A stretch of DNA of 64,000 nt from Candidatus Thalassolituus haligoni (GTDB lineage Bacteria > Pseudomonadota > Gammaproteobacteria > Pseudomonadales > Oceanobacteraceae), in the NCBI RefSeq assembly GCF_041222825.1, contig NZ_CP139482.1, positions 3,386,001 to 3,450,000 of the forward strand, written 5' to 3'. Of the stretch, positions 37,436 through 46,200 are shown in pieces. The stretch's first letter is position 1; every line of letters starts with the position of its first letter. The position numbers and the translations under genes are program-made. Under the pieces are notes generated by a model that saw nothing but the letters and a program-made list of their open reading frames with translations, was not told the DNA's origin and searched no databases.

Positions 37436-38362
37436 ATGGGCACACTCGCACTCGCAGCAAAAATCACCCACGTCCCCTCCATGTACCTGTCGGAACTGGA
37501 TGGCCCGCGTAAAGGTTGTCGCCAGGCCGCCATCGACGGCCATATCGAAATCGACCGCCGCTGCCGTGAGCTGGGGGTCGATACCATCGTCGTATTCGAC
37601 ACCCACTGGCTGGTCAACGCCGGTTACCACATTAACTGCGCACCGCACTGGTCAGGCACCTATACCAGCAACGAACTGCCGCACTTTATCAGCAACATGG
37701 AATACGATCTGTACGGCAACCCGGAGCTGGGCAACCTGCTGGCCAAGGTCTGCAACGAGCACGGCATAGACGCACTGGCGCACGACAACACCACCCTGGC
37801 ACCGGAATACGGCACCCTGGTACCGATGCGCTATATGAACAAAGACAACCACTACAAGGTCATCTGTATTTCAGCTCTGTGCCAGGTTCACTACCTCAAC
37901 GACAGTGCCCGTCTCGGCTGGGCATTGCGGGAAGCGATTGAAAAATATTACGACGGCACCGTCGCCATTCTGGCCTCCGGCTCGCTGTCGCACCGCTTCG
38001 CCCAGAACGGCCAGGCACCGGATTTCTCCAATAAAACATGGAGCCCGCTGCTGGAAACCATCGACCACGATGTGGTAAAAATGTGGCAAAACGGCGACTG
38101 GAAAACCTTCTGCGACATGCTGCCAGAATACGCTGCCAAAGGTCATGGTGAAGGCTTTATGCACGACACTGCCATGCTGCTCGGCGCGCTGGGCTGGTCG
38201 GACTACGACGGCAAGGTCGAAGTCATCACTCCCTACTTCGGCAGCTCCGGCACAGGCCAGATCAATGCCATCTTCCCGGTTACTCCACAAACAGGTGAAG
38301 CAGTACCTGGGCCACAGGCTTCGAAGATGGAAGAACTGGTATACGGCGAAAGCCGCTTGTAA
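37436..38362 (+). CDS. 3,4-dihydroxyphenylacetate 2,3-dioxygenase, copy 2 (paralogue)
   Basis: A second class III extradiol dioxygenase of 308 residues. The iron-ligand histidines are at the same positions 12 (ITHVPSM) and 57 (FDTHWLVNAG) as in copy 1, and GEGFMHDTAML carries the Glu. The two proteins are clearly related along their whole length but far from identical, and this copy has an extra 25-residue C-terminal tail after the shared SSGTGQ motif. It follows the MFS gene by 62 bases and ends the catabolic island. It may differ in substrate range or metal; the sequence does not say which copy is the main HpaD. Confidence 0.9.
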   Translation: MGTLALAAKITHVPSMYLSELDGPRKGCRQAAIDGHIEIDRRCRELGVDTIVVFDTHWLVNAGYHINCAPHWSGTYTSNELPHFISNMEYDLYGNPELGNLLAKVCNEHGIDALAHDNTTLAPEYGTLVPMRYMNKDNHYKVICISALCQVHYLNDSARLGWALREAIEKYYDGTVAILASGSLSHRFAQNGQAPDFSNKTWSPLLETIDHDVVKMWQNGDWKTFCDMLPEYAAKGHGEGFMHDTAMLLGALGWSDYDGKVEVITPYFGSSGTGQINAIFPVTPQTGEAVPGPQASKMEELVYGESRL

Positions 38363-38469
38363 TTGAGCCGGTAATAGCGCACCTGACGTCGGGAAACACC
38401 GGCGTCGGGTGGGAGTCTGGGATCTTGGAGCCAGAACAGCCCTGCAAGGGCTGCCCAGTATCCTGACAA

Positions 38470-39306
38470 TCAGCTTCCTGCTTTCGGGGTTATCGCCCGG
38501 TCATGAATCCATTTTCGCACAATATTGATCGCCGCATTGGCATCCGCGTGCATCACATGACCACATCCCACCATCACACAGTGATAACGGCTTTGCGTCG
38601 TATCCCGAGACCTCAACGAATCCGGCGCACGGCGTAACTGGAATTTCACCTGTTTAAATGCCTCATCACGATTCAGCTTTTTGTTAGCCAAAGGCTGGTC
38701 AAACGGAGCACGAATATTCTGGCGACGATAGTGTTTCGGGTTAGCTTGCTTACGAGTCATTAGTTGAAGTTGGTGCGCACCCAAATCAAGAATACCCTCG
38801 CCATCCGTCCTCAGCGTTCTGTGTTCTTTATAAGCCACTTCCAGTAACTGATATGGATTATAACCGCACTCGGAACACACCTGACTGCCAGGATACAACA
38901 GCAAATCCCGTATTTTGTATTTGGGTTCACCGGAGCGCATTTTTTTATCCCCCTCCCGCACTGTTTCGGTCACTCCTGGATCCACCCATTGCTCGGCACC
39001 ACACCAAAAGTGTTTACGAGCCGTCTTATGAGCATCCGTACCCGAGTAGGTGTACAAATTCAGCACCTTGTCATACACCAACTGCAACTGCTTGGCGCCA
39101 CTGGCCAGGTTTCGCACTGAACTCTCCAGAATCGGAACACCATGAAACCGGTGCATCAAAGAATTAATAACATGTGCGGTATCACCCACTACGTTTTCAC
39201 GTAATTGCATCAGCGATGCATCAAAACGCTGGGTAAATTTTTGCCGGGGCTGAACCAGTTTACGATGCTGCTTAACACGAGAGAGCAGTCGTACCGGATA
39301 GCTCTG
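38470..39306 (-). pseudogene. TnpB-like RuvC nuclease fragment fused to IS3 orfB remnant
   Basis: The C-terminal half of a TnpB/Cas12-type nuclease. The RuvC-II Glu is in VPILESSVRNLASG and RuvC-III in HADANAAINIVRKW. The zinc ribbon CSEC...CVMVGC is split by 95 residues, far more than the about 15 of ordinary TnpB. The RuvC-I Asp and all upstream domains are missing. Reading back from the ATG at 39210 the frame continues to 39306; residues up to about 39274 read QSYPVRLLSRV, the start of IS3 OrfB, so the nuclease was joined to a broken IS3 element. It cannot be an active nuclease as it stands. Confidence 0.7.
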
Positions 39307-39680
39307 TCAGTGTTTATCAATGAAGTGGTATTTCACTTCATTTCTTTCGCGAAGAAAGCAGAAGCCTTTTTTAAAATCTCTTTCTCCATACGCAAGATTT
39401 TGACTTCCTGACGAAGCCGTTTCTGCTCTTCCAATTCAGTTTCCGCAGGCTTCGATTCACTGGCTGATTGCGCCTGTTTTTCCTTCCACCGGTAGAGCAA
39501 ATTGGTGGCTATCCCCAGAGACTTGGCGGCCTCTGGAACGGAGTAACCTTGTTCGGTCACGAGAGCAACGGCTTCTTCCTTAAATTCTTGCGGGTACTGC
39601 TTGTAACTGCGTTTCTGGCTCATGGTTGGCACCTCTGTTGGCGAAGAGTTTATCTCTTCTTGAGGTGTCCGGAATATTCA
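39274..39680 (-). mobile_element. truncated IS3-family insertion sequence
   Basis: It contains a complete orfA and the first 20 or so codons of orfB, the latter with an in-frame TGA (39307-39309), after which the frame merges into the TnpB-like fragment. The outer left boundary is estimated near a CCGGACACCTCAAG sequence around 39657-39672; the right inverted repeat is gone. A 7-bp hairpin TGAAGTG/CACTTCA (39321-39340) sits in the orfA/orfB junction, where programmed frameshifting normally occurs. Confidence 0.65.
39333..39623 (-). CDS. IS3-family transposase OrfA
   Basis: A 96-residue helix-turn-helix protein beginning MSQKRSYKQYPQEFKEEAVALV, with GYSVPEAAKSLGIATNLLYRWKEK and a C-terminal leucine-zipper type coiled coil (EEQKRLRQEVKILRMEKEILKKAS). 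This is the standard OrfA layout. Without OrfB it cannot transpose. The ATG at 39623 is chosen over the one at 39632 because it gives the usual MSQKR start. Confidence 0.9.
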   Translation of the reverse strand: MSQKRSYKQYPQEFKEEAVALVTEQGYSVPEAAKSLGIATNLLYRWKEKQAQSASESKPAETELEEQKRLRQEVKILRMEKEILKKASAFFAKEMK

Positions 39681-39916
39681 ACCAGAACAGTCACGCCAAT
39701 AGGGTAACCAGGACATATCCAGGACATATATAGACGCTCCCCACTTCTTGATATGTATGATTGATATATATGACGTAGTACGGCAACGTACTACAAACTG
39801 AAGCCATCATGCCAGCATCATTCAACAAACTGCTGATGGTGATAAAAGCTCGGCAGGGCTGGTGGGCGGGGCTTGCGTCCCGCACGCTCAGACATCAATG
39901 TCGGCACCCTCCATCG

Positions 39917-40270
39917 TCAAACCGATGGTAATACTTGCAGTATCTGCTGATGCAATTCTGGCAGGTCACGCTGAAGCGTATTCCAGACAATCTCAAGGTC
40001 CACCTTATGGTATCCGTGAGAGACCCGATTGCGCATGGTGTACATCACCTGCCAGGGGATATCGGCGTGTACCTCTGCAAACTCAGAAGATACACGTAAA
40101 ATGTTATTGGATGCTTCGCCGATAACTTCAATATTGCGAATAACCGCATCCTGCACCAGTTCATTATTCAGAAAGGCCACTTCATCCATATCGGCAGTGT
40201 AACGGTCGATACGTTCAATGGCCTTGAGAATGTGCCCAAGGTAATCAGGCACCCTCAGTTCCTTATTCAT
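39917..40270 (-). CDS. hepT: HepT-type HEPN toxin
   Basis: HepT is an RNase-fold HEPN protein kept inactive by the MntA nucleotidyltransferase. The 117 residues form the DUF86/HepT domain: DYLGHILKAIERIDRYT, NIEVIGEASNNI, and the Rx4-6H motif in MRNRVSHGYHKVD. The gene overlaps mntA by 4 bases (ATGA). The pair lies in a stretch of broken mobile genes, typical for such modules. Confidence 0.88.
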   Translation of the reverse strand: MNKELRVPDYLGHILKAIERIDRYTADMDEVAFLNNELVQDAVIRNIEVIGEASNNILRVSSEFAEVHADIPWQVMYTMRNRVSHGYHKVDLEIVWNTLQRDLPELHQQILQVLPSV

Positions 40271-40557
40271 ACCGGCATGGCCTCAGAGAGAACCTGACTC
40301 CGAAACGCATCCGGCAGGGATCGTGGCGTCAGCACATCCACCGATACCCCCAACAGGTTTTGCAACTCCAGCTGGATGGCAGCTACATCCATCAGCGTTG
40401 TGTCGGGTGTCGGATCAATGAGAATATCGAGGTCGCTGTTATCGGTGTCCTGACCGCTCAGCACAGAGCCGAACACTCGCGCATTGCTCGCGTGATAAGC
40501 CTCCACTACCCGCCGAATCACGGCCCGATTCAATTCCAATGCTTCAGAGGGTTTCAT
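40267..40557 (-). CDS. mntA: MntA-type nucleotidyltransferase antitoxin
   Basis: A 96-residue minimal nucleotidyltransferase with the motif GSVLSGQDTDNSDLDILID (GSx10-11DxD). Known MntA proteins add AMP to a tyrosine of HepT and so inactivate it; HepT here carries the tyrosine in SHGYHK beside its HEPN motif. First gene of the pair, translationally coupled to hepT. Confidence 0.88.
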   Translation of the reverse strand: MKPSEALELNRAVIRRVVEAYHASNARVFGSVLSGQDTDNSDLDILIDPTPDTTLMDVAAIQLELQNLLGVSVDVLTPRSLPDAFRSQVLSEAMPV

Positions 40558-40881
40558 ATCTTCTTCTCTTCATAGCAAATCTGCTGTGGATTATGATGCC
40601 AACGGAGGGTGCTGGCCAGCATAGACCCGATTCGATTCCACAACAGGAACCGAACCTGCCCACATCCATTGAACTTACTGGAGTATCCGAACGGATACCC
40701 CAAAAATCGCCCCCGGTCTTCAACCCCTGCCCGCTTTCTCAATCGCCGGAATCACTTTGCCCGTAAGCTGCTATCGGCAGACTTTTGCACGACAACCCGG
40801 ATCACCCAAATCAGCATTTCGCCTGATTTTATTTCATCCCGACAGAGCCATACTGATCGGAATCCCCGGAAGGAACCGATC
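40558..40881. other. gene-free stretch with a 16-bp palindrome
   Basis: About 320 bases between mntA and the Y1 transposase remnant. It contains GTATCCGAACGGATAC, a perfect palindrome at 40683-40698. No protein in any frame looks real. A promoter for mntA/hepT must lie here, but no convincing one can be named. Confidence 0.45.
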
Positions 40882-41088
40882 ATGCCGAAGCCTCGCAAGC
40901 AACGTGTGTCACTGGATGCAACGCCCTGGTATCACTGCGTTTCCCTCTGTGTGCGTCGGGCGTTGTTGTGCGGCACCGATCAGGCGTCGAGCAACGGCTA
41001 CGAGCCCCGGCGTTGCTGGCAGGAGGAGCGTATTCTGGCGCTGCCAGAGATCTTTGCAGAGCGTAGATGTAATAACGTATTACATTAA
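40882..41088 (+). pseudogene. IS200-like (Y1) transposase, 5' fragment
   Basis: The first 60 codons read as a REP-associated/Y1 tyrosine transposase: MPKPRKQRVSLDATPWYHCVSLCVRRALLCG and a later ILALPEIFA. The expected HxH motif and the Tyr are missing since the sequence leaves the family at AERRCNNVLH and stops at 41088. A strong ribosome-binding site (GGAAGGAACC) still precedes the ATG. The 3' part was replaced by RHS-derived sequence. Confidence 0.75.
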
Positions 41089-41138
41089 TCAAGTGATGTA
41101 TTACCCCGGCCTGTCGGCCTTGGCTAATACATCCTGCG

Positions 41139-41432
41139 CTGAATGCCGACCCCTTTGTCCAGGCCCCGGCCAACAGCCAGTCGTTTAATCGTTACAGCTA
41201 TGTAATGAACAACCCGGTCAGTCTGGTTGACCCGAGTGGTTATCTCTGGAATCCGGTTAAACCCCTGACCAAGGCAGTCAGTAAACTGGGCAGTTATATT
41301 GGCAGCCAGGGTGCCAAACTGGACGACTGGCAACGACAATATACCGATCAGTTTGGTGCCTGGTTCCGCGAAAAAGCGGCCAGTAATCCCCGAATGTTTG
41401 CGTTATTGCAGGTGCCCGCTCTGTCACCCTAG
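41139..41432 (+). pseudogene. RHS-repeat core protein, 3' fragment
   Basis: From 41142 the frame reads NADPFVQAPANSQSFNRYSYVMNNPVSLVDPSGY, the strongly conserved end of the RHS core, followed by a 60-residue variable tail (LWNPVKPLTKAVSKLGSY onward) that ends at 41432. The rest of the RHS protein is absent. The tail is the part that normally carries a polymorphic toxin; here it is short with no recognised domain. Confidence 0.75.
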
Positions 41433-41464
41433 TTGTCCAGTAGGCGTTTTCGCCTAAATTCATC

Positions 41465-41818
41465 TCAGAGTGGGTCAAAAGGATTGCTATGCCGCCAGAA
41501 AATCAGTGATAGGGATGCGAGCCGTTTTTCATTTTTGTTGTTTGCATTGCTTTGAGCGGCAACCAAACCGGCCAGAGTATCACGTACTTTTATCGCTACT
41601 TCATCTGCCAGATCACTGGGTTTGGTTCGTCGATCATAGCGGTAGTCTTTTACTTCGATCAGCCAGGTGTGATTGCTGTCGATCGAAATAAAATCAATCG
41701 CCTTGGTTCCACCAAAGGCACTATTAAACTGGTTTCGATAAAACGACCAGTTGTCGTATTGGCTGGAGTCATCACTTTCGAATTTGAAAGTCAGCTTTCC
41801 TTCGGTAAAACATTTCAT
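41465..41818 (-). CDS. small PD-(D/E)XK-like nuclease, partner of AAA ATPase
   Basis: A 117-residue protein I do not recognise by name. It has AIDFISIDSNHTWLIEVKDYR, with D42, E55 and K57 in the D-X12-E-X-K arrangement of PD-(D/E)XK nucleases. Its ATG overlaps the ATPase stop by 4 bases, so both are made from one message. The C-terminal end (FWRHSNPFDPL) stops abruptly next to the RHS scar and may be shortened. A nuclease role in defence or DNA repair with the ATPase is inference. Confidence 0.6.
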   Translation of the reverse strand: MKCFTEGKLTFKFESDDSSQYDNWSFYRNQFNSAFGGTKAIDFISIDSNHTWLIEVKDYRYDRRTKPSDLADEVAIKVRDTLAGLVAAQSNANNKNEKRLASLSLIFWRHSNPFDPL

Positions 41819-42867
41819 CCTTGCGACTCCATAAAGCGATCTGACTGGGTTAATTCTTCATCAAGTAAAACCAGAGTCTGTAAATCGTCAAGATGATTAC
41901 CTTGTTCCACTTCCATACCGCCGTCAGTTTGGCAAAGAGCAAAATAGCGATTCTGTAATTTTGCATAGTCCCGGTGCCCGGAAAGAATTTCCAGTTCGCG
42001 TAACAGGAACAAGGAGTGCGTGGCGACAATCACCTGAATTCCATGCAGACTCAGATTCAGCAACAAGGCAGCCACTACCTTGATCAGTTTCGGGTTCAGG
42101 TTTGCTTCCGGTTCATCCCATAACAGGTAACCCTTGTCGAGCAGGGAGCCGGTGCTGATTAGCCGGGCCACCATTGCCAGTTTGCGCAAGCCTTCCGCTA
42201 CTAATGGCATTTCCATTTTGCCACTACCAGGAATGCTTAAATAAAAGCGGCCATTCGGCTCCAGAATCACCTTGCCACCCATTGCCTGTTCGAGAGGCGA
42301 AACCAACTCGGCAACTTTCTTTTCCCCTGGACCTTTGACGGACAGGGCTCCCAACAGATCACACAGGTCGATCAGGTTTTCTTCAATATCAACATGTGAT
42401 GTCCGGTACAGGCTGCTGAGCCAGTGGTAGGTGCTGAGTACTTCACGCGTAGGGATAAATACCGGTGCCTTGTCTTGCCAATTAATGGGTAGTTGATCTA
42501 CCTGTACATCCGATTTGCTGTTTGTCGCAAAGCTGATATGGATATCAAGGTTCGATTCCACAAACTGTAACGAAAGTTCACAGCGTTCTCTGCCCTGTTT
42601 CCTCCGCGCCAGTCGTCCCAAATATTCAGGTCTGAGTACATTCATCAACTTGTCAGCGTAAGCTTTCTGCAACAGAGTTTTGGTGGGCGCTTCGGATTGG
42701 GGCTTCAAGCCCTCTTGGGCACTGGTGGCAATCAGGGCATATATCGCCTTGAGCAAATGAGATTTACCGCTGCCGTTTTCCCCTACGACAACGTTCAAAC
42801 CTGGAGAAAACGCCAGGTCTGCTTGTTTGAATACCGTCAGGTTGCGCAGTGTTGCCTGCTTCAGCAT
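41815..42867 (-). CDS. AAA family ATPase (SMC/OLD-like ABC-type)
   Basis: A 350-residue ATPase: LRNLTVFKQADLAFSPGLNVVVGENGSGKSHLLKAIYAL at the N-terminus with Walker A GENGSGKS at 29-36, Walker B LLWDEPEANLNPKLI near 250, and a switch His in IVATHSLFLLRELEIL. This is the RecF/SMC/OLD-type ATPase seen in many two-gene phage-defence modules. It overlaps a small nuclease by 4 bases. No TOPRIM domain follows, so it is not an OLD nuclease by itself. Good ribosome-binding site (AAGGTAACCCT). Confidence 0.85.
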   Translation of the reverse strand: MLKQATLRNLTVFKQADLAFSPGLNVVVGENGSGKSHLLKAIYALIATSAQEGLKPQSEAPTKTLLQKAYADKLMNVLRPEYLGRLARRKQGRERCELSLQFVESNLDIHISFATNSKSDVQVDQLPINWQDKAPVFIPTREVLSTYHWLSSLYRTSHVDIEENLIDLCDLLGALSVKGPGEKKVAELVSPLEQAMGGKVILEPNGRFYLSIPGSGKMEMPLVAEGLRKLAMVARLISTGSLLDKGYLLWDEPEANLNPKLIKVVAALLLNLSLHGIQVIVATHSLFLLRELEILSGHRDYAKLQNRYFALCQTDGGMEVEQGNHLDDLQTLVLLDEELTQSDRFMESQG

Positions 42868-42876
42868 AGGGTTACC

Positions 42877-43104
42877 TTATCGATCCATTCCAGTTTGCTC
42901 ACCAGTGCCGCCGGTTTCGCGTGATACCAAAGTGATCGGCCAAGTGTTGTTTTGCTTGTTGCTGGGTGGCTTTATCGGCCTGTTTTTACGTTCGGATAAA
43001 GTGTACAGGCGATAGGTCAGCAGGCGAATCACTTTGCCTGATTTCGGTATACGCACGCGTAGATAGACGACGGTAGAGGTGCAATCTGGTTTGTCACCAA
43101 GCGA
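42877..43104 (-). other. open frame just upstream of the AAA ATPase, possible small gene or remnant
   Basis: A 75-codon frame ending 9 bases before the ATPase start. It contains STVVYLRVRIPKSGKVIRLLTYRLY and is strongly basic. There is no ATG; an internal GTG could start it. It may be a decayed or very small first gene of the module. The rest of the 355-base gap up to 43222 contains the 13-base tandem GGTTGTGCACCTT (two copies, 43140-43165) and nothing else recognised. Confidence 0.25.
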
Positions 43105-43222
43105 TTATATTGAGCCATCCTGTGTTTGGGATCACTTTTGGTTGTGCACCTTGGTTGTGCACCTTGCTGATAAACCTCCGCGTCATGTCTGACACAGAGG
43201 TCGTGATTCCTCAGTCCGTTGA

Positions 43223-46200
43223 TTAGTACAGATCAAGCGCTGGCTGTTCGCTGTCGGCAACCACCCGGTTACGACCAGCTTTTTTGGCACAATAAAGCGC
43301 GTTGTCGGCCTTGAGTACCAGTTGTCGTGCGGTTTCGCCAGGAATGCTGCTGTCGACCAGCCCGATGCTGGCGGTGACGTGGTCGACGTCTTCAAACTGT
43401 TCTGCAGCAATGGCGGTGCGTAATTTTTCTGCCAGGCGGTAAGCGAGAGCAGCGGAGGTATTGGGCAGAATAATCATGAATTCTTCCCCGCCCCAGCGGC
43501 CAATTCTGTCGGTGTCACGGGTGTTGTTTTCCAGAATACGGGCGATGCTTTTCAGCACTTCGTCTCCCAACAGGTGGCCGTACTGGTCGTTAATCTGTTT
43601 GAAGTGGTCGATGTCCAGCAGCATCACCGAGAAAGGATTTCGTTCGCTTTGCTGGCTTTCCAGTACGGTGTCCAGCTGGCTTTCGATATAACGGCGGTTC
43701 GCCAGGCCTGTCAGCTTGTCGGTAGTCGACAGTACCGACAGTTCATTGTTTTTACGGCTGAGCTCGTTATTGGCGTTTTGCAACTGCTGTTCGACTTTAT
43801 GGCGTAGTCCCATCTCGGTTTTAAGACGATGGTTCAAGCGCGCCAGTTTCCAGTTCCACAAGACGATGGCCAGCATAATCGCCAGCACCGCAGCCACCAG
43901 TTTCCAGACCAGGTGGTAATCCACTTGTTGTTCAAACTTCACGGCGACCCAACGCTGGAAAACTTTGGATCGTTCTTCTTCGGTAATGTAATCGGTCGCC
44001 TTGTTGAACATGGAGAGCAACTCCGGCGTATCGTTGCGCACGGCAATGGCCAGTTTCCAGTCTTCATCCAGTCGCCCGCCAATTTTGAGGTCGATAAAGC
44101 GGTCTTTGCGAATAGCGTGGCCAATCGGTGCAATGGCACCAATCATGCCGAAGATCCGGCCTTCCTCAACTTGCCGGAGACCATCGGTAATACTGGGCAC
44201 TTCAATCACCTGCAAACGCGGATAATCCCGTTGCAATTTTTTCAGCAAGCCATAGCCACTGGGCACCGCGATGGTTTGCTGGTCGAGGGATTTCAGGCCA
44301 TCCACAAATAACGAGTCTTCCTGGATGGCAATCACCAACGGCAGTCTCAGGTAAGGTTTGGTGAAGTTAAGTTGGCGTGCCGCCTCAGGGGTTTCAAACG
44401 CGGCCGACATGATGTCACAGCGGCGGCTCTTGGCGTATTCCAGCGACTGGGCGGTGCTGTCGGTCTGTACCAGTGTCAGGCTGATACCAATCCGATCTGC
44501 CATCAGGCCGAGGTAATCAGCCACCATACCTTCGTGTTTGCCCCCTTCACCGATTTTTTCCAGCGGCATCCAGTCGGGGTTGGCACAGAAGGTGATGTTG
44601 GGCTGTTTTTCCAGATAGGCTTTTTCAGCATTGGTCAGCGCCAGGCCACTGCCAGGACGGGCGATGTAGTTTTCGTTACCCATCCAGTGCTGGGAGATAG
44701 TTGCCAGTTCATCACGGGTGAGCGAGTCGACCGCACGATCCATGATGCCTTGCAGAATCGGCCAGTCGGAACGTACGCCAATACGCAGGTTGGCCAGATC
44801 TGGCTGACCGACGTCCACTTCGCCAGAGATGGTGAGGTCGTTGAGCATATTGCGGGCAATCAGATGGTTAAAGACGGCGGCTTCGCCCAGTGCGGCATCG
44901 GCCTTGCCGATCGAGACGGCCTTGAGACTTTCAACTGCATTTTTCACCAGGTGCAGTTTGATCTCAGGGTGTTCCTTGCTGAGTACTTCTTCATAAAAGA
45001 AGCCTTTGGGTATTGCTACGGTTTTGCCTTTCAGACTTTCGATGCTCTCGTATTTGGCACTTTTTTTACTAGCAATAATATTCGGGTTCACCGCATAAGG
45101 ACGGGTAAAACGAATATATTCACGTCGCTCCGGGGTGTTAACGATATTGAGCATCATATCCAGCTGGCGCTCGTGCATCATGTGGAGAAAATCGCTCCAG
45201 CCAGGGCCACTGATGTACTCAATACGAAAACCGGTTTTTTTGGCAATCAGGTTCATCACATCAATAGAAAAACCTTTGGGCTTGCCCTGTTCATTAAAGT
45301 TGAACGGTGGCCAGGCCATTTCGTTGTGAACCCGCAAAACCGGATGAGTCGTCAAAAAGTCCTTTTCGTCTTTATCCAGCTGCAACACCTGAGTGCTCTG
45401 CAGGCCACTGCTGAGCCAGCGGCGGCCGAGGCTGTTGCGTTCCTGTTCGGTCACAGATTCCAGCGTTTTTTGCAGAATATTACGCAAGATTCCCCAGTCG
45501 GGTCGCACACCGATACGCAGGTTATTGTCAAAACGCGGATCGTCGATACCGCCAATCACCTTGGTGTTGTTGATCAAATGGTTACGCATCAGGTAATTTT
45601 GAATGGCGATGCCACCGATGGTGGCGTCTGCGTGACCAAACGACACCGCCTTGAGGCTTTCCAACTGGTCGGTCAACAGCAACAGCTGTATGCCCGGGAA
45701 GTGGCGCTCAATGATTTCCTGGTAGAAGAACCCCTTCGGAATCGCCAGCACCCGGCCATTCAGATCGCGCAGATCGCGGATATCGTTATTATCATCTCGT
45801 ACCACGATACCAGGCGGGTTGTTGACATAGGGGTCGGTAAACAGAATGTGTTTGCTGCGGTTTTCGGTCTTGATGATGTTGAGCATCACATCCAGCTCTT
45901 GGTTGCCCAGCATCGCCATAAACTCGCCCCAGCTCGGCCCGGTGATGTACTCAACCTGGATGCCCAGCTTTTCCGCCAGCAGACCCATAAACTCGATGGA
46001 ATAACCTTTCGGACGCCCGAATTCGTAGTAGTTGAACGGTCCCCAGTTGGTCTCGTTGTGCACCCGTATAGTGTGATGGTTCAGCAACCAGGTGCGCTCT
46101 TCTTCGGTGAGATTAAGATTCGCCGCTGGCCCGGCTTCTAACCCGGTTGCCAGACCATCAGCTTCCGCCGCCTGTAGCGGATTCAGCATGAGCGCAAACA

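Noticed and set aside
38470..39306. Active CRISPR-Cas type V effector
   Set aside because: The RuvC-I Asp and recognition lobe are missing, no Cas1/Cas2 or repeat array is present, and the 5' part is IS3 sequence.
44372..46141. A 589-codon open frame on the plus strand
   Set aside because: It is the antisense shadow of the large GGDEF sensor; the minus-strand protein has intact domains, and the plus-strand translation has no family features or ribosome-binding site.
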